64,000 bases of DNA from Pseudonocardia halophobica (GTDB lineage: Bacteria > Actinomycetota > Actinomycetes > Mycobacteriales > Pseudonocardiaceae): assembly GCF_027922425.1 (NCBI RefSeq), contig NZ_BSFQ01000016.1, forward strand, positions 62,001-126,000. Direction: 5' to 3'. A program made the position numbers and the translations under genes. The notes beneath the pieces were generated by a model. That model saw nothing but the letters and a program-made list of their open reading frames with translations, was not told the origin of the DNA and ran no database searches. Shown piece by piece: positions 49,372 through 59,476 of this stretch (position 1 is its first letter; every line of letters starts with the position of its first letter).

Positions 49372-51006
49372 GTGGAGCGAGACGTCTCGTCCGCCTCCTG
49401 GCTCGACGAGCCGGGCGGGGGTGCGACCGGCACCGGCGGCGCCGTCGGCGCCCCCGACGACCGGCCCGACCTGCTGCTCGCGGGCCTCGCGCGGCGGATC
49501 TGCGGCCACGCCGAGCGGCAGCTCTCGGTCGCCGAGCGGCTCGGCCCGGACTCGCCCGAGGGTGCCGAGATCGCGGCCGGGGCTCGGCGCCTGCTGCGCG
49601 ACGGCGAGAGCGTCCTCAGCCTCGTCGGCGGCCGCCCCGAGCGGCGCGGCCCCGTCCCCACCGGCATCGGCCGCATCCTCGCGGACACCGCGGCCGGCGC
49701 CGAGGAGCCGCAGCGCGTGTCGGTCCCGCCCGCCCCGTCGGCCTCGCTCGCCGCCGGCAGCGCCGTGGGCGCCGGGCAGGTGCTCGCCGAGCTGGTCGCG
49801 CACGCGGAGCGCACGGTGCCGCGGAGCAGCCGCATCGAGCTGGTCGGCCGCTGGGCGGGCGACGGCGGCGTCACGATCGAGCTGCAGGCCGAGGGCGTCG
49901 AGCTGCCGTGGCAAGAGGCCGCGGCGCTGGAGAACGAGATCGCCGGGGGCGCCAGCGCGCCCATCCCGCCGGAGCGGCTCGGCCTGCACCTGGCCGCGCG
50001 GCTGGCCCGCCGCTGCGGCGCCCGCCTGGAGCTGCAGGCCCCGCTCGGCGGCCCCGCCACCCCGGGCTTCGGCACGATCGCGCTGGTCCGCTTCCCGCGG
50101 GCGCTGGTCGAGCCGGCCGCGGGCGTCCAGGTCCCGCGCGAGGCCGCCCCGGCCCCCGTGCCCTCGCCCTCGCCCGCCCCCGCGCCCCGCGAGCCGCGCG
50201 AGGAGTCGTCGGAGATCACGTGGGAGCCGGTCCGCGCCGGGTCCGCCCCCGCGCCCGCCTCGGTCGACGAGCTGTTCGGCTCGTTCGACGCCGGGCTCTC
50301 CCGGACGGAGGACGACCTGGCCGGCACCCCGATTTTCGCCGCCGTGGCCTCGGCGTGGTTCCGCACGAACGACGACCCGGCCCCGGCCACCAACGGCTGG
50401 TCCCACGGCAACGGGCTGAACGGCCACAGTGGAAACGGGGTCAACGGGCACACGAACGGCCACAACGGCAACGGACGGGGGCTCGCGGACAGCTGGCTCG
50501 GCTCGAGCACCACGATCGGCGGGACCTCGACCGACGGTGACTCGGCCGGTGGGGGCTGGGCCGGCGGGGACCGGGCCGGCGGGGACTGGGCCGGCTCGGG
50601 GGACGACGAGTGGCGCGCGGCCGCCGAGCGCGCGGCGCGGGCCGAGACCGAGCTGCCGACCACCGGGAGCGGCCTCCCGCGGCGCCGGCCCGGCCGGCAG
50701 ATGGTCACGCCGCCACTGCGCAGCCGCCGGGGCGCGGCCGGGGCCTCGGCCGGCGGCGGGGAGGCCTCCGCCGAGCGGCAGCCGGACCGCGTGCGCAACC
50801 GGCTGTCGACCTACCAGCGCGGGCTGGAGGCCGGCCGGCACCGCGCGGCCGATCCCGAGGACGAGCCGTCGTACCAGTCGGGCGAGCCGGGGTCCGATGC
50901 GGACTCGCCGGTGCAGGGCCCGGTGCCCGGCCCCACGCTGGAGCGCCGCTACGAGGAGTCGCGCGACCCGTGGACCGGCGAGGGCCTCTGGGGCGACGAG
51001 CGCTGA
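49372..51006 (+). CDS. Histidine-kinase-like pseudokinase (conservon CvnA-related) with disordered tail
   Basis: 544 residues, no membrane segment or signal. Residues 33-250 follow the layout of CvnA/nitrate-sensor-type kinases: a dimerisation helix pair (ARRICGHAERQLSVAERLG), then an ATPase-like domain ending GFGTIALVRFPRALV. The phospho-acceptor His is missing, the N-box is ELVAHA rather than ELxxNA, and the Gly boxes are lost. The C-terminus repeats Asn-Gly-His (about residues 343-363) and ends with LPRRRPG ... VRNRLSTYQRGLEAGR, a tail shared with that kinase group. GTG fixed by GGAGG. No CvnB/C/D genes follow. Confidence 0.72.
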   Translation: MERDVSSASWLDEPGGGATGTGGAVGAPDDRPDLLLAGLARRICGHAERQLSVAERLGPDSPEGAEIAAGARRLLRDGESVLSLVGGRPERRGPVPTGIGRILADTAAGAEEPQRVSVPPAPSASLAAGSAVGAGQVLAELVAHAERTVPRSSRIELVGRWAGDGGVTIELQAEGVELPWQEAAALENEIAGGASAPIPPERLGLHLAARLARRCGARLELQAPLGGPATPGFGTIALVRFPRALVEPAAGVQVPREAAPAPVPSPSPAPAPREPREESSEITWEPVRAGSAPAPASVDELFGSFDAGLSRTEDDLAGTPIFAAVASAWFRTNDDPAPATNGWSHGNGLNGHSGNGVNGHTNGHNGNGRGLADSWLGSSTTIGGTSTDGDSAGGGWAGGDRAGGDWAGSGDDEWRAAAERAARAETELPTTGSGLPRRRPGRQMVTPPLRSRRGAAGASAGGGEASAERQPDRVRNRLSTYQRGLEAGRHRAADPEDEPSYQSGEPGSDADSPVQGPVPGPTLERRYEESRDPWTGEGLWGDER

Positions 51007-51064
51007 CCGTCCGACGAGGGCCTGCGGGCTGTCCGTTCTGAGGACGTCTCAGGGCGGAGCGGCC

Positions 51065-51070
51065 TAGCGT
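51065..51070 (+). promoter_or_regulatory. -10 hexamer TAGCGT upstream of P450 gene
   Basis: TAGCGT lies 40 bases before the ATG at 51111, followed by a GC-rich leader with a GGGGGAGGA ribosome site. This is a leadered transcript. Confidence 0.45.
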
Positions 51071-51110
51071 GGGCCCCGGGCCGGGGCGAGCCCGGCCGGG
51101 GGAGGACGCG

Positions 51111-52331
<1,221 letters not shown>

Positions 52332-52334
<3 letters not shown>

Positions 52335-52369
52335 GCGGCAACTGCCCCTAGAGGGGCAGTCGCCACTCA
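52332..52369. terminator. 38-bp dyad, bidirectional terminator
   Basis: The element is symmetric about 52350.5 with two mismatched pairs and a 9-bp perfect inner stem (ACTGCCCCT and its complement, 2-base gap). It begins at the P450 TGA and ends 27 bp before the stop of the convergent CoA-transferase gene. Confidence 0.75.
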
Positions 52370-52395
52370 CGATCCCGGGTGACCTGCGGAGACGG

Positions 52396-53898
52396 TCAGG
52401 TGAGCCAGGCCGGCCGGGAGCTGCCGCGCGGCACGAGGACCGTGCGGTAGCGCCCGGGCGTGCCGGACATCCGGACCTGGTCGGTCATGCCCTGGTACAG
52501 CCCGAGCGGGGTGTCCGCGGTGAAGGTCTCGGGGTCGAGGTAGGCGTGCTCGTCCCCGGTCCCGGCGACCGACCGGGCGTAGCCGAGGTCGAACACGCCG
52601 AGCCCGAGGATCCACAGCGCCACCCGGGTCAGCGAGACGTGGACCTTCCAGCTGCCACCCTCCACCGCCCGCCGCCGCAGCGCCGCGACGATGCCCGCGG
52701 CCGTCAGCCAGGAGACGATGTAGTCGTTGACCACGAGGATCGGCGACAGCCGCGGCTCCACCCCGGGCGAGATCCCGCCGGCTTCCAGGTCGAACATGCC
52801 GGTGAGCGCGCCGGCCGTCTGGTCGAAGCCGACGCGGTCGCGCCACGGCCCCCGCTCCCCGTTCAGCGTGTTCGTGGCGTGGACGATGCCGGGCCGCACC
52901 GCCGCGGCCTCCTCCGCCGACAACCCGATCGACGCGAGGTAGCCCGGCCGGCGGTTGGCGTAGAAGACGTCCGCACCCGCGAGCAGCTCCCGCACGATCC
53001 GCGGGCCGTCGCCGCGGGCGGGGTGCACGGTCGCGGACCGGACCCCGACGTTCGCGGTCACGTACGTGGTGTCGTGCTCGAACTCCGTGGGGCGCCACAG
53101 GTTCAGCACGTCCGCGCCGTGCAGCGCGAGCGTCCGGCCCGTCCCGGCGCCGGCGATCACGTGCCCCATGCCGAGCGCCCGGACGCCGTCGAGCGGCTGC
53201 TCGGCGCCGCCCGGCAGCGGCTCGGGGGCGGCGTCGCCGATGCGCGTGATCTCGATCAGCGGGGTGTCCTCGAGGGCGGCGTGCTGCTCGGTGGCGAGGA
53301 ACTCGGCGGTGGTGCGGACCAGCGGCATGACGACGCCGGCCTCGGCGCCCGCGCGTTCCAGGTCGGCGGCGTCCCACCGGGCGACCGCCCGCTCGACCGC
53401 CTCCGGGGTGTCGGCGCAGTCGAGCAGCCGCTGCGTGGCGACCTTCAGCGCCGGATAGCCGTTGAGCGGCATGACCCAGCGGCCGTCGCCGGTCCGGTAG
53501 AAGCGGAACCCGAACGCCGGCGACGGGTTCGCCGCCGACGCCGCCGGATAGCCGTTGAGCAGCTCCCAGCGCCGGTCGTAGAAGGGGCAGAGCCGGTGCG
53601 GGGCGCTGCGCAGGTCGGCCGTGACGTCCTGGCCCGCGCCGCCGCGGTCGCGGTGCAGCGCCGCGACGGCGACCGACTTCGCGGCCAGCGCCAGCGCCGC
53701 CGCCCCACCCAGCCGCAACGCACTGGGGACGACGGGGTCGGCGCCGAGGAACGTGACCCGCCCGCCGGTGTCCGACGCGGCCAGGCCGATCCCCCCGAGC
53801 AGGGCGTCGAGCGCGCCGTGGACGTCGAACGCGTCGTCGGTGGCCGGGTTCGCGACCGCCGCCCCGATCCGCTCGCCCAGCCCGAGCAGTGCCGTCAC
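52396..53898 (-). CDS. CaiB/BaiF-type (class III) CoA transferase
   Basis: 500 residues. Family blocks are GGRVTFLGADPVVPSALRLGGAAALALAAKS, ALHGADVLNLWRP, and DGPRIVRELLAGADVFYANRRPGYLASIGLS, followed by the NGERGPWRDRVGFDQTAGALTG segment near the active site. It moves CoA between an acyl-CoA and a carboxylic acid. The GTG overlaps the AtuA stop (GTGA), so both act in one pathway. The N-terminal 250 residues form a partial second copy of the fold. Confidence 0.88.
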   Translation of the reverse strand: MTALLGLGERIGAAVANPATDDAFDVHGALDALLGGIGLAASDTGGRVTFLGADPVVPSALRLGGAAALALAAKSVAVAALHRDRGGAGQDVTADLRSAPHRLCPFYDRRWELLNGYPAASAANPSPAFGFRFYRTGDGRWVMPLNGYPALKVATQRLLDCADTPEAVERAVARWDAADLERAGAEAGVVMPLVRTTAEFLATEQHAALEDTPLIEITRIGDAAPEPLPGGAEQPLDGVRALGMGHVIAGAGTGRTLALHGADVLNLWRPTEFEHDTTYVTANVGVRSATVHPARGDGPRIVRELLAGADVFYANRRPGYLASIGLSAEEAAAVRPGIVHATNTLNGERGPWRDRVGFDQTAGALTGMFDLEAGGISPGVEPRLSPILVVNDYIVSWLTAAGIVAALRRRAVEGGSWKVHVSLTRVALWILGLGVFDLGYARSVAGTGDEHAYLDPETFTADTPLGLYQGMTDQVRMSGTPGRYRTVLVPRGSSRPAWLT

Positions 53899-55667
53899 AG
53901 CAGCTCCTCCGGCACCGTGACGTGCTTGGACCGCAGGTACTCGCCCACGGACTTGCCGATCTGGTCCACCCGCAGGTTCGACGACCCGCCCGTGCCCAGC
54001 AGCCCCTTGAGCACCACGTGCACCGCGCGCAGGTACGGGAACTCGTGCCGGACGACGTCGCAGTCCTTGGCCTCGGGCAGCAGCTCGCGGATGGCCGAGG
54101 TGCTCAGCGTGGACCGCAGCCACTCCCAGTGCTCGGGGTCGGGCGCCCAGATGCCGACGTTGGAGTTGCCGCCCTTGTCGCCGGCGCGGGCGTAGGTGAG
54201 CTCGCCGAGCGGGATCCGGCGGCCCCCGGCCGTCGCGGCGGTCGACGCGGCGGGCGGCTCCGGCGAGCGCCCCTGCTCGAGCTCCTCGGGCGTCGCCCAG
54301 CGCGAGGAGACCGGCGCCTCGAGGCGCGTGCCGTCGGCGAGCACCGCGGTGTTCGGAACGAGCTCGGCGGGCAGCAGCGCGGGCCAGTAGTCGATGCGGG
54401 GCCACGGCTCGCGGACCGGCTGGGCGCCGCCGTCGTGGTGGAAGCCGGGGAAGCCCTGCAGGTAGAGGCTGCCGACGGCGGCGGGGAAGGGCTTCAGCGC
54501 CTCCGGCGCGCGGGCGGTCGCCATGACCCGGATCGGGACCGTGGCCTCCCACTGGGAGTGCGGGTCCTCCGCGGCCGTGCCGAGCGGGGTGACGTCGAGC
54601 TGGTCGACGTGTCCCTCCAGCTGGGCGCGGAGCTGGTCGCGCAGCAGTGCCACCTTCTCGGCGACGTTCGGCGAGGTGCAGAACAGCATCTGCGAGATCT
54701 GCCAGCCGATCTGCGCGAACACCGCCACCTTCGCCGTCGGCGGGGGCGGGGAGCCGGTGACGGGCGCGATCGCGACGCGGTCCTTGCCCACCTGGCTGAG
54801 CCGGACGGTGTCGAGGTGGACCGTGGCGTCGGGGTTGAGGTAGCGCGGCCCCTGGATCTCGTACACCAGCTGCGCGGTCACGGTGTCCACGGTGACCATG
54901 CCGCCGTCCCGGGCGTGCTTGGTGATCACCGACGAGCCGTCCGCCGCGATCTCGGCGATCGGGAAGCCGCACTTCACCATGCCCGGGACCTGCGTGAAGC
55001 CCGAGAAGTTGCCGCCCGTCGCGTGGGCACCGCACTCGATGATGTGCCCGGCGGTGATCGCGCCGGCGAGCGGGCCCCAGTCGTCGGGCGTCCAGCCGTG
55101 CCACCAGGCGGCCGGACCGGCGGTGAGCGAGGCGTCCGTGACCCGCCCCGTGACGACGATGTCGGCGCCGGCCCTCAGCGCCTCGGCGATCCCGAACCCG
55201 CCCAGGTAGGAGTTGGCCGCGATCGGGTCCACGCCCCAGTCCTTGAGCGGGGCGCCGGTGTCGAGGTGCTCCATGGCGTGCCCGTCGGTGTGGAACTCGC
55301 CGAGCCGGTCGAGGACGTTGTCGCCCTCGACGTGGGCGACGGTGAGGTCGACGCCGGCCTCGGCGAGGTCCTCGCGCAGGGCCGCGGCGAGCCCCTCGGG
55401 GTTGAACCCGCCGGCGTTGGTCACGATCCTGATGCCGCGCTCGGCGATCGTGGCCAGGTGCGGGCGGAGCTGTTTGCGGAAGTAGTCGACCCAGCCGCCG
55501 CCGCGCGCCGGGTCGTAGGTCACCGCGAGCGCGGCGAGCGTCACCTCGGCGAGGTAGTCGCCCATGAGGACGTCGACGGGGTCGCCCGCCATCGCCTCGT
55601 CGATGGCCGTGAACCGGTCACCGAGGTAGCCCGAGAAGTTCCCGATCCTCACCGATCGTTCGTTCAT
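53895..55667 (-). CDS. AtuA-family protein (acyclic terpene utilization, DUF1446)
   Basis: 590 residues. The DUF1446 domain (about residues 6-450) starts RIGNFSGYLGDRFTAIDEAM, with DVLMGDYLAEVTLAAL and IVTNAGGFNPEGLAAAL. The C-terminal AtuA-like ferredoxin-fold domain (about 480-590) carries ARAGDKGGNSNVGIWAP. In pseudomonads AtuA belongs to citronellol/geraniol breakdown; biochemical role is not fixed. Fused two-domain form. TATCGT eight bases before the ATG suggests a very short or absent leader. Confidence 0.9.
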   Translation of the reverse strand: MNERSVRIGNFSGYLGDRFTAIDEAMAGDPVDVLMGDYLAEVTLAALAVTYDPARGGGWVDYFRKQLRPHLATIAERGIRIVTNAGGFNPEGLAAALREDLAEAGVDLTVAHVEGDNVLDRLGEFHTDGHAMEHLDTGAPLKDWGVDPIAANSYLGGFGIAEALRAGADIVVTGRVTDASLTAGPAAWWHGWTPDDWGPLAGAITAGHIIECGAHATGGNFSGFTQVPGMVKCGFPIAEIAADGSSVITKHARDGGMVTVDTVTAQLVYEIQGPRYLNPDATVHLDTVRLSQVGKDRVAIAPVTGSPPPPTAKVAVFAQIGWQISQMLFCTSPNVAEKVALLRDQLRAQLEGHVDQLDVTPLGTAAEDPHSQWEATVPIRVMATARAPEALKPFPAAVGSLYLQGFPGFHHDGGAQPVREPWPRIDYWPALLPAELVPNTAVLADGTRLEAPVSSRWATPEELEQGRSPEPPAASTAATAGGRRIPLGELTYARAGDKGGNSNVGIWAPDPEHWEWLRSTLSTSAIRELLPEAKDCDVVRHEFPYLRAVHVVLKGLLGTGGSSNLRVDQIGKSVGEYLRSKHVTVPEELL

Positions 55668-55764
55668 GAGGACCGACGATAGCCCTCTCGCGCGGATTCG
55701 AGGAGGGGCCGGTGATGCAGTCGCATGCGGACTGCGCCCCGGCCCCTCCCCGAGCCCCTTTCGA

Positions 55765-56451
55765 TCAGCGGCCCGCCGCGGGTGCGGCCCCGGTCGTCAC
55801 GGGGGCGCCGCCGGTCGTGGCGGCCTTGCCGGCCGGGCTCGTCACGCCCAGCGACCCGGCCGGGACGGCGGCCGGCGCGGCCGCCGGGCTCGCGCCCGGG
55901 CCGTTGGCGGCGGGGGTGCCGTTGACGCCCATCGCGGCCCAGGTCCCGCCGACGCCCTCGCCCTTCGAGTCACCGGGCCTGGTGTCACCGCTGTAGCGGT
56001 AGAGCGGCCAGCCGTTGAGCGTGAGCTGCTGGGTGCCGTCGGGACGACCGATCGTGCCGACCAGGCCGGACGGGATGCCCTGCAGCGCGGGCTGCCCGTC
56101 GCCCTGCACCGGCGGCCACTTCTTGGCGCAGTCGCCGGTGCACGTGGCGGCGGACGGGTCGTTGCGGTCGTTGGCGAAGCGGTAGACGGTGAAGCCGTCG
56201 GTGGTCACCACGGTGCCGACGGCGGTCACGCCGGTGCCGAGGCCGCCGGTCGGGGCGACGGTCGTGCCGTTCGCGCTGCCGTTGGCGCTGCCGGACGAGC
56301 TGCCGGACGAGCTGCCGGCGGGCAGCGCGTCGCTGGCGTCGACGAACCCGGACGATCCGCAGGCCGACAGCGCGGTCGCGGCGGTGAGGGCCGCGGCCGC
56401 CACGAGGACGGGGCGCAGGCGGGCGTGTCGGAGGAGACGGGGGAGCGTCAT
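55765..56451 (-). CDS. Secreted lipoprotein with COG4315-type repeats
   Basis: 228 residues. The signal peptide has a basic start (MTLPRLLRHARLRPVL), an Ala-rich core and the lipobox L-S-A-C (Cys near residue 31). It is followed by a Ser/Gly/Asn linker. The core domain holds the DGFTVYRFANDRNDPSAATCTGDCAKKWPP block and the repeat NGWPLYRYSGDTRPGDSKGEG, the Y-x4-D repeat of COG4315. The C-terminus is Pro/Ala/Gly low complexity. Possibly envelope-associated, heme or metal related; function unknown. Confidence 0.88.
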   Translation of the reverse strand: MTLPRLLRHARLRPVLVAAAALTAATALSACGSSGFVDASDALPAGSSSGSSSGSANGSANGTTVAPTGGLGTGVTAVGTVVTTDGFTVYRFANDRNDPSAATCTGDCAKKWPPVQGDGQPALQGIPSGLVGTIGRPDGTQQLTLNGWPLYRYSGDTRPGDSKGEGVGGTWAAMGVNGTPAANGPGASPAAAPAAVPAGSLGVTSPAGKAATTGGAPVTTGAAPAAGR

Positions 56452-56718
56452 CTCGGTGGTTCCTTCAGTTCTTCGCGGGGAGCGAGTCGTGCGGTCCCCG
56501 CCCGCGGCGGCGGGGGGCGGTGCGCCGAGGACGGGAACCGCTGAGGGCGACCTTATGAAGTCGCGGGCGTCCCGAGTTGCCACGCTGAGAGACGATCACG
56601 GCACGCGACGCGACCGGCGCGCCGAGCGGCCGCCGTCTGCTGCCGACGCGCACCGGCGCTGCTCCGAACGCCGTAGGCCGTCCTCAGGAACGATGACGGC
56701 GCAGGCCCTGGCGGCCGC

Positions 56719-57648
56719 TCACCCGCCCACCGGACCGTTCTCCGGCCAGGCCCGCAGCGTCGAGCGGCTGTCGAACCGCCGCTCCTCGCCGCTCACCGGA
56801 TCGGTGAACTCCAGGGTGCGGGCGAGCAGCTGCAGCGGCGAGGAGAAGTCGTCGAGCGGGGTCTCGTGCAGGTCGGGGTAGAAGTCGTCGCCGACGATCG
56901 GGATGCCGAGCCCGGCCAGGTGCAGCCGCAGCTGGTGGGTTCGCCCGGTGAGCGGCCGCAGGCGGTAGCGGCCGAGGTCGCCGCGGCGCTCGAGGAGCTC
57001 CACGCGGGTCTCGGCGTTCGGCTCGCCGGGCACCTCGTAGGCCCGGATCACGCCGCGCTCCTTGACGATCCGGCTGCGCACCGTGCGTGGCAGCTCGAGG
57101 CCCGGCCGGTACGGGGCGACCGCCTCGTAGGTCTTCCGGACGCGGCGGTCGCGGAACATCGTCTGGTAGCGGCCGCGCAGCTCGGGGCGCACCACGAACA
57201 GCACCAGCCCGGCGGTGACCCGGTCGAGCCGGTGGGCGGGGGAGAGCTGCGGCAGGTCGAGCCGGTGCCGCAGCCGCACGAGCGCGGTCTCCACGACGTG
57301 CCGCCCGCGCGGGATCGTGGCCAGGAAGTGGGGCTTGTCGACGACGAGGATGTCGTCGTCGCGGTGCACGATCCCGATCTCGAAGGGGACCGGCACCTCG
57401 TCGGGCAGGTCCCGGTGGAACCAGACGAACGACGCGGGCACGAACGGGGCGTCGACGGCGAGCGGCCCGTCGAGGTCGACGATCCGCTCCTCGCGCAGCA
57501 TCTCCTCGATCCGGCCCGGATCCACCCGCGGCAGCCGCTCGACCAGGTGCTCGCGCATGGTCCGCCACGGGCCCTCGTCCGGCGTGCGCAGCCGGACCGG
57601 GTCGAGCCCGTGCCGCTGCGGGAGCGGGGCCGGGCGGCGTCGTCTCAC
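56719..57648 (-). CDS. RluA-family pseudouridine synthase
   Basis: 309 residues. The catalytic Asp is in HRLDRVTAGLVLF near residue 145. GIVHRDDDILVVDKPHFLATIPRG near residue 92 and the C-terminal RYRLRPLTGRTHQLRLHLAGLGIPIVGDDFYP are family signatures. The N-terminal S4-like segment (HLVERLPRVDPGRIEEML) is partial. It isomerises uridines in rRNA or tRNA. GTG 57648 has TATCCT six bases upstream, a leaderless start. Divergent from the phosphatase operon. Confidence 0.92.
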   Translation of the reverse strand: MRRRRPAPLPQRHGLDPVRLRTPDEGPWRTMREHLVERLPRVDPGRIEEMLREERIVDLDGPLAVDAPFVPASFVWFHRDLPDEVPVPFEIGIVHRDDDILVVDKPHFLATIPRGRHVVETALVRLRHRLDLPQLSPAHRLDRVTAGLVLFVVRPELRGRYQTMFRDRRVRKTYEAVAPYRPGLELPRTVRSRIVKERGVIRAYEVPGEPNAETRVELLERRGDLGRYRLRPLTGRTHQLRLHLAGLGIPIVGDDFYPDLHETPLDDFSSPLQLLARTLEFTDPVSGEERRFDSRSTLRAWPENGPVGG

Positions 57649-57654
57649 CGGGCG

Positions 57655-57660
57655 AGGATA
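57655..57660 (-). promoter_or_regulatory. -10 hexamer TATCCT, leaderless start of RluA-like gene
   Basis: Minus strand TATCCT, six bases, GTG 57648. Confidence 0.5.
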
Positions 57661-57796
57661 CGGAGGCGACGCCGTCGGTCCGTGCCCGCGGGCGCCACGC
57701 CAACGGTTAACCTCACGTGCGGGTGCGCGTTCCTGCGCGTGGCCGTGTCGGGAGGGGAGCGCGATCATCCGCAGCAAGGACGCCGATGCGGGCCGG

Positions 57797-59476
57797 GTGA
57801 CGGCGGGGATCGGCGGGGGATCCGTCGACAGCCCTGTCGACCCGACCGACCCGGTGACACCGGCGGTCGTCTCTCCGCGCACGCCCGCCCAGACCCTCGC
57901 CGACCGGCTGCTCGACGGTGCCGACTTCGGCGTCCTCGCCCTCGACGACCGCGGCCTCGTCCGCCGGGCCAACGCCGCCGCCCGCCGCCTGCTGCCGGGT
58001 GTGCGCGAGGCCGAGCTGCTGCCCGGGCCCGTCGCGGCCGGGCTCTGCGCCGGCCCGGGCGACGGTGCGGGCGACGGTGCGGCCGAGCTCGAGCTGGCAG
58101 GCCGCGCCCTGCGGGCCCGTCGCCAGGAGCTGCCCGACGGCTGGGTCGCCTGGCACGTCGAGGACGTCACCGAGCACCGCCGCCGGCTGGACAACCTGCT
58201 CGCCGAGCGCGCCCGCTCGCGCTTCCTCGCCACCGCCAGCCGCCGCCTCGGGCTGTCGCTGCACCCCGGGCGGACCGCGCGGGCGGTCGTGGAGCTGGCG
58301 TCGTCCGAGCTGGCGGACCTCGCGGTCGTCGTGCTGCCGGTCCGCGGCGGGGTGTCGGAGTGGTACGCCTGCACCGGCGACCGGGTCGCCAGCAGCGGCC
58401 GCACGGACGTCGCCGACATGCCCGCCGAGCTGCGGGACGCGCTGGCCGGCGTCGCCGGCGGGCCGCGCCCGCTGCTCGCCGAGGACCTCGCCGGGCAGCC
58501 CTGGGCGGCCGGCGCGCCGTCCGCTGCCGCGCTGATCTCGCTGCCCGGCAACGGCGTCCCCGCCGGCGCGCTGGTGCTGCTGCGCCACGAGGCCGACTCG
58601 GCCGCCGCCCCGGGCGCCGACGAGGCCCTCACCGAGGAGTTCGCCCAGCGCTCCGGGCTGGCGCTCGCGGCCGCCTCGCTCTACGCGGGCCAGGCCGGCA
58701 CCGCCGCCGTGCTCAAGCGGAGCCTGCAGCAGCCCGCGCTGCCGCGGGTCCCCGGAATGGTCTTCGGTGCGGCGTACCGGCCGGCCGAGGAGGGCCTGCT
58801 CATCGGCGGTGACTTCTACGACGTGCTCGTCGGGCCGGACCGGTCGGCCATGTTCGTGCTCGGCGACGTGTGCGGCAAGGGCGTGCACGCGGCGGTCAGC
58901 ACCGGGCAGCTGCGCCAGTCCGTCCAGGCCCTGCGCCGCCTCGACCACGATCCCGTCAGCCTGCTGCGGCTGCTCAACGAGACGATGCTCGAGGCCGCGG
59001 ACCCCGAGGCCGACCCGGGCTTCGCGACCGTCGTGCTCGGCACCGCCACGCCGCTGACCGACGGCGGCCTCGAGCTGGAGCTGGCCGGCGGCGGGCACCT
59101 GCCCCCGCTCGTCGTGCGCCGCGACGGGGTGGAGGAGATCGGGATCGGCGGCATGCTGGTCGGCGCGGTGCCCTCCGCCCGGTTCGCCTCGCGCACCGTC
59201 CGGCTCGCGCCGGGCGAGGCCTGCGTGCTCTACACGGACGGGGTCAGCGAAGCCCGCGGCGGCGTCGACGGCCGCGAGACCCTCGGCGAGACGCGGCTGG
59301 CCGGGCTGCTGGCCGGCGCGCACGTGATGCCCGCGCCCGCGATCGCCGAGCGGGTGGAGCAGCACACCACCCGCTGGCTCGCGTCCGGCGCGCACGACGA
59401 CATCGCCGTCCTCGTCGTCCAGGCGCCGCGGGTGCTCCCCGATCCGTCGGGCCCGGTCGCGGAGGAGCGCGCATGA
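57797..59476 (+). CDS. PAS-GAF-SpoIIE (PP2C) phosphatase
   Basis: 559 residues, soluble. A PAS-like domain (about 35-130: LLDGADFGVLALDDRGLVRRANAA ... VEDVTEHRR), a GAF-like domain (about 140-290) and a C-terminal SpoIIE/RsbU PP2C domain (about 315-545). Metal residues: D339 in GGDFYD, D357 in GDVCGKG, D534-D535 in HDDIAVLV. Such enzymes dephosphorylate STAS proteins; one is encoded two genes on. The GTG at 57797 overlaps the TGA of a four-codon frame (ATG 57786) preceded by AAGGA, so initiation may be coupled. ATGA overlap with the B12 gene. Confidence 0.92.
   Translation: MTAGIGGGSVDSPVDPTDPVTPAVVSPRTPAQTLADRLLDGADFGVLALDDRGLVRRANAAARRLLPGVREAELLPGPVAAGLCAGPGDGAGDGAAELELAGRALRARRQELPDGWVAWHVEDVTEHRRRLDNLLAERARSRFLATASRRLGLSLHPGRTARAVVELASSELADLAVVVLPVRGGVSEWYACTGDRVASSGRTDVADMPAELRDALAGVAGGPRPLLAEDLAGQPWAAGAPSAAALISLPGNGVPAGALVLLRHEADSAAAPGADEALTEEFAQRSGLALAAASLYAGQAGTAAVLKRSLQQPALPRVPGMVFGAAYRPAEEGLLIGGDFYDVLVGPDRSAMFVLGDVCGKGVHAAVSTGQLRQSVQALRRLDHDPVSLLRLLNETMLEAADPEADPGFATVVLGTATPLTDGGLELELAGGGHLPPLVVRRDGVEEIGIGGMLVGAVPSARFASRTVRLAPGEACVLYTDGVSEARGGVDGRETLGETRLAGLLAGAHVMPAPAIAERVEQHTTRWLASGAHDDIAVLVVQAPRVLPDPSGPVAEERA

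Noticed and set aside
57661..57796. Cobalamin riboswitch before the B12 operon
   Set aside because: The 148-bp divergent gap is too short for the aptamer and no B12-box-like sequence was seen.
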